Assembly: GCA_022560025.1 (NCBI GenBank)
Contig: JAFISE010000018.1
Coordinates: forward strand, 1-64,000
DNA from: Stagonosporopsis chrysanthemi
Taxonomy: Eukaryota > Ascomycota > Dothideomycetes > Pleosporales > Didymellaceae
DNA: 64,000 nt
Direction: 5' to 3'
Shown: one piece after another, positions 63,194-64,000 of the stretch
Position numbering within the stretch: position 1 is the first letter of the stretch
How the letters are laid out: each line of letters begins with the position of its first letter
Position numbers and translations under genes: made by a program
Notes under the pieces: generated by a model
The model's database searches: none
What the model saw: only the letters and a program-made list of their open reading frames with translations
What the model was told of the DNA's origin: nothing

Positions 63194-64000
63194 CTACGGC
63201 AAGAAATGCGAATAGTGCCCAGGAAGCCTTTGTCTGCATTTCTCGCAGTCGTCTCGGTACCCCATACTGAAGCGTCCGGGTGTCCCTGTCAGCGCGCCGC
63301 TGCGTTTCCTACCCCGCGGCGTGGGAGGCAGTGCGAGCGGTGTACTGGCCTCGGTGTCCATCTCGTCTGCGGTCGCGTGCGAGAAACTAAGTCGCGAGAG
63401 TTGCGATTGCGTCAGTGCAGTGGGCGTGTCGGGAATGTCTTCGTCTTCGGATATGGGCGAGGGCATACGGCGGCTCCGGTCGTTGGACTGCTCTTGTCTG
63501 TTCTTGCGCAATGTGAGGCCAGGAAGTGGTGGCAATGCGTCGCTTGTTACGCCGCCTGCTGCACCGCTTGTGGGGTACCCGAGTCCGTTCATGCCTCCTC
63601 TGTTAAAGGTAGGATGTATGGGGGTTGGTACTCGCCCGGTGCTGCTATGATCGGAGAGTACTGAAGAAGACGGGTTGAGTGTGGGTGGTCGGAAGAACTG
63701 CCCGCCGAATGGCGATTCTGGTGGTTGGCTGCGCACATCGCTCTGGCTGTCGTCCTCGTCCATGTCCATGCTGTAGTCCATGTCTGTCCATTGTGAGGAC
63801 TGAACCGGCCCGCCCCACGTGTGTTGCTGTGTTTGACCAAGCGCTGGTGTCAGTGTGTCGGCGTGTGATGTTGCTGGCGGCGAAGGTGGCAGCAAGGGCC
63901 GGACGTTGATATATGATGGTGATTGCCCAAATCCACGGTCGAGCTGTGCAAAGTACAATGGCCGGGATTTCTGCGGCCTGTCAGGTTGCTGTTGCTGCGA
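63194..64000 (-). CDS. Partial hypothetical protein, 5' end beyond the window
   Basis: Minus-strand frame from the right edge of the window to the TGA at 63194. No ATG is present, so the gene starts outside the window. The visible part (about 268 residues) is Ser/Pro-rich and acidic in places (TDMDYSMDMDEDDSQSDVRS, PISEDEDIPDTPT). It ends with a conserved Cys motif: FSMGYRDDCEKCRQRLPGHY then SHF near the C-terminus. This CxxC...PGHYSHF tail is seen in a conserved but uncharacterised fungal family. A Gln-rich segment (CAGCAACAGCAA codons) is at the edge. The protein is probably nuclear or cytosolic; function unknown. Confidence 0.7.
   Translation of the reverse strand, partial: SQQQQPDRPQKSRPLYFAQLDRGFGQSPSYINVRPLLPPSPPATSHADTLTPALGQTQQHTWGGPVQSSQWTDMDYSMDMDEDDSQSDVRSQPPESPFGGQFFRPPTLNPSSSVLSDHSSTGRVPTPIHPTFNRGGMNGLGYPTSGAAGGVTSDALPPLPGLTLRKNRQEQSNDRSRRMPSPISEDEDIPDTPTALTQSQLSRLSFSHATADEMDTEASTPLALPPTPRGRKRSGALTGTPGRFSMGYRDDCEKCRQRLPGHYSHFLP

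Overview
The window looks like nuclear DNA of a filamentous ascomycete (Pezizomycotina, probably Dothideomycetes; the class is an inference). The reasons are short GT-AG introns, mostly 45-95 nt with CTGAC/CTAAC-type branch sites, many multi-exon genes on both strands, and characteristically fungal proteins (GPI-anchored Ser/Thr-rich wall proteins, an OPT transporter, DASH Dad4, Arp5, Ies6, BCS1). All intron calls were made by eye from splice signals and reading-frame continuity.

Left part (about 1-27 kb) is gene-poor and partly decayed. It holds a small unknown gene with an RIP-like damaged paralogue 5 kb away, a possible three-exon membrane protein, a seven-finger C2H2 protein, a GH5 glycosidase, an unidentified gene relic, a 157-bp MITE, a relic of a GH78 alpha-L-rhamnosidase lacking its catalytic middle, an ankyrin protein, a BTB protein, a GT8-like glycosyltransferase, a frameshifted unknown gene, a 559-bp fold-back element, and a 1.5-kb reading frame broken by three TGA codons.

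Right part (about 27.7-48.8 kb) is dense with housekeeping genes, often in divergent pairs sharing 350-530 bp promoters: a GPI protein, a DUF2458 protein / Cox14-like assembly factor, a small membrane protein / nucleolar RRM protein, a coiled-coil protein, eIF3l / EthD protein, a nitrilase, a six-exon RRM protein / BCS1, and an OPT transporter.

From 48.8 to 56.3 kb is a second, looser stretch with a broken small frame, a membrane receptor-like protein with a probable one-base insertion, a GT31-like glycosyltransferase with a PAN-like tail, a wall protein with a long AAPP minisatellite, and a small unknown gene.

The last block (56.7-64 kb) carries ARP5, DAD4, IES6 and GOT1, then a gene running off the right edge. 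Arp5 and Ies6 are partners in the INO80 remodeller, and their genes lie under 1 kb apart, with DAD4 sharing a 173-bp divergent promoter with IES6. DAD4, GOT1 and the RRM gene are assembled from very small exons and are invisible to a simple open-reading-frame scan. I found no clear new multi-gene system; the most notable items are the broken frames and relics, the ARP5-DAD4-IES6 cluster and the micro-exon genes.
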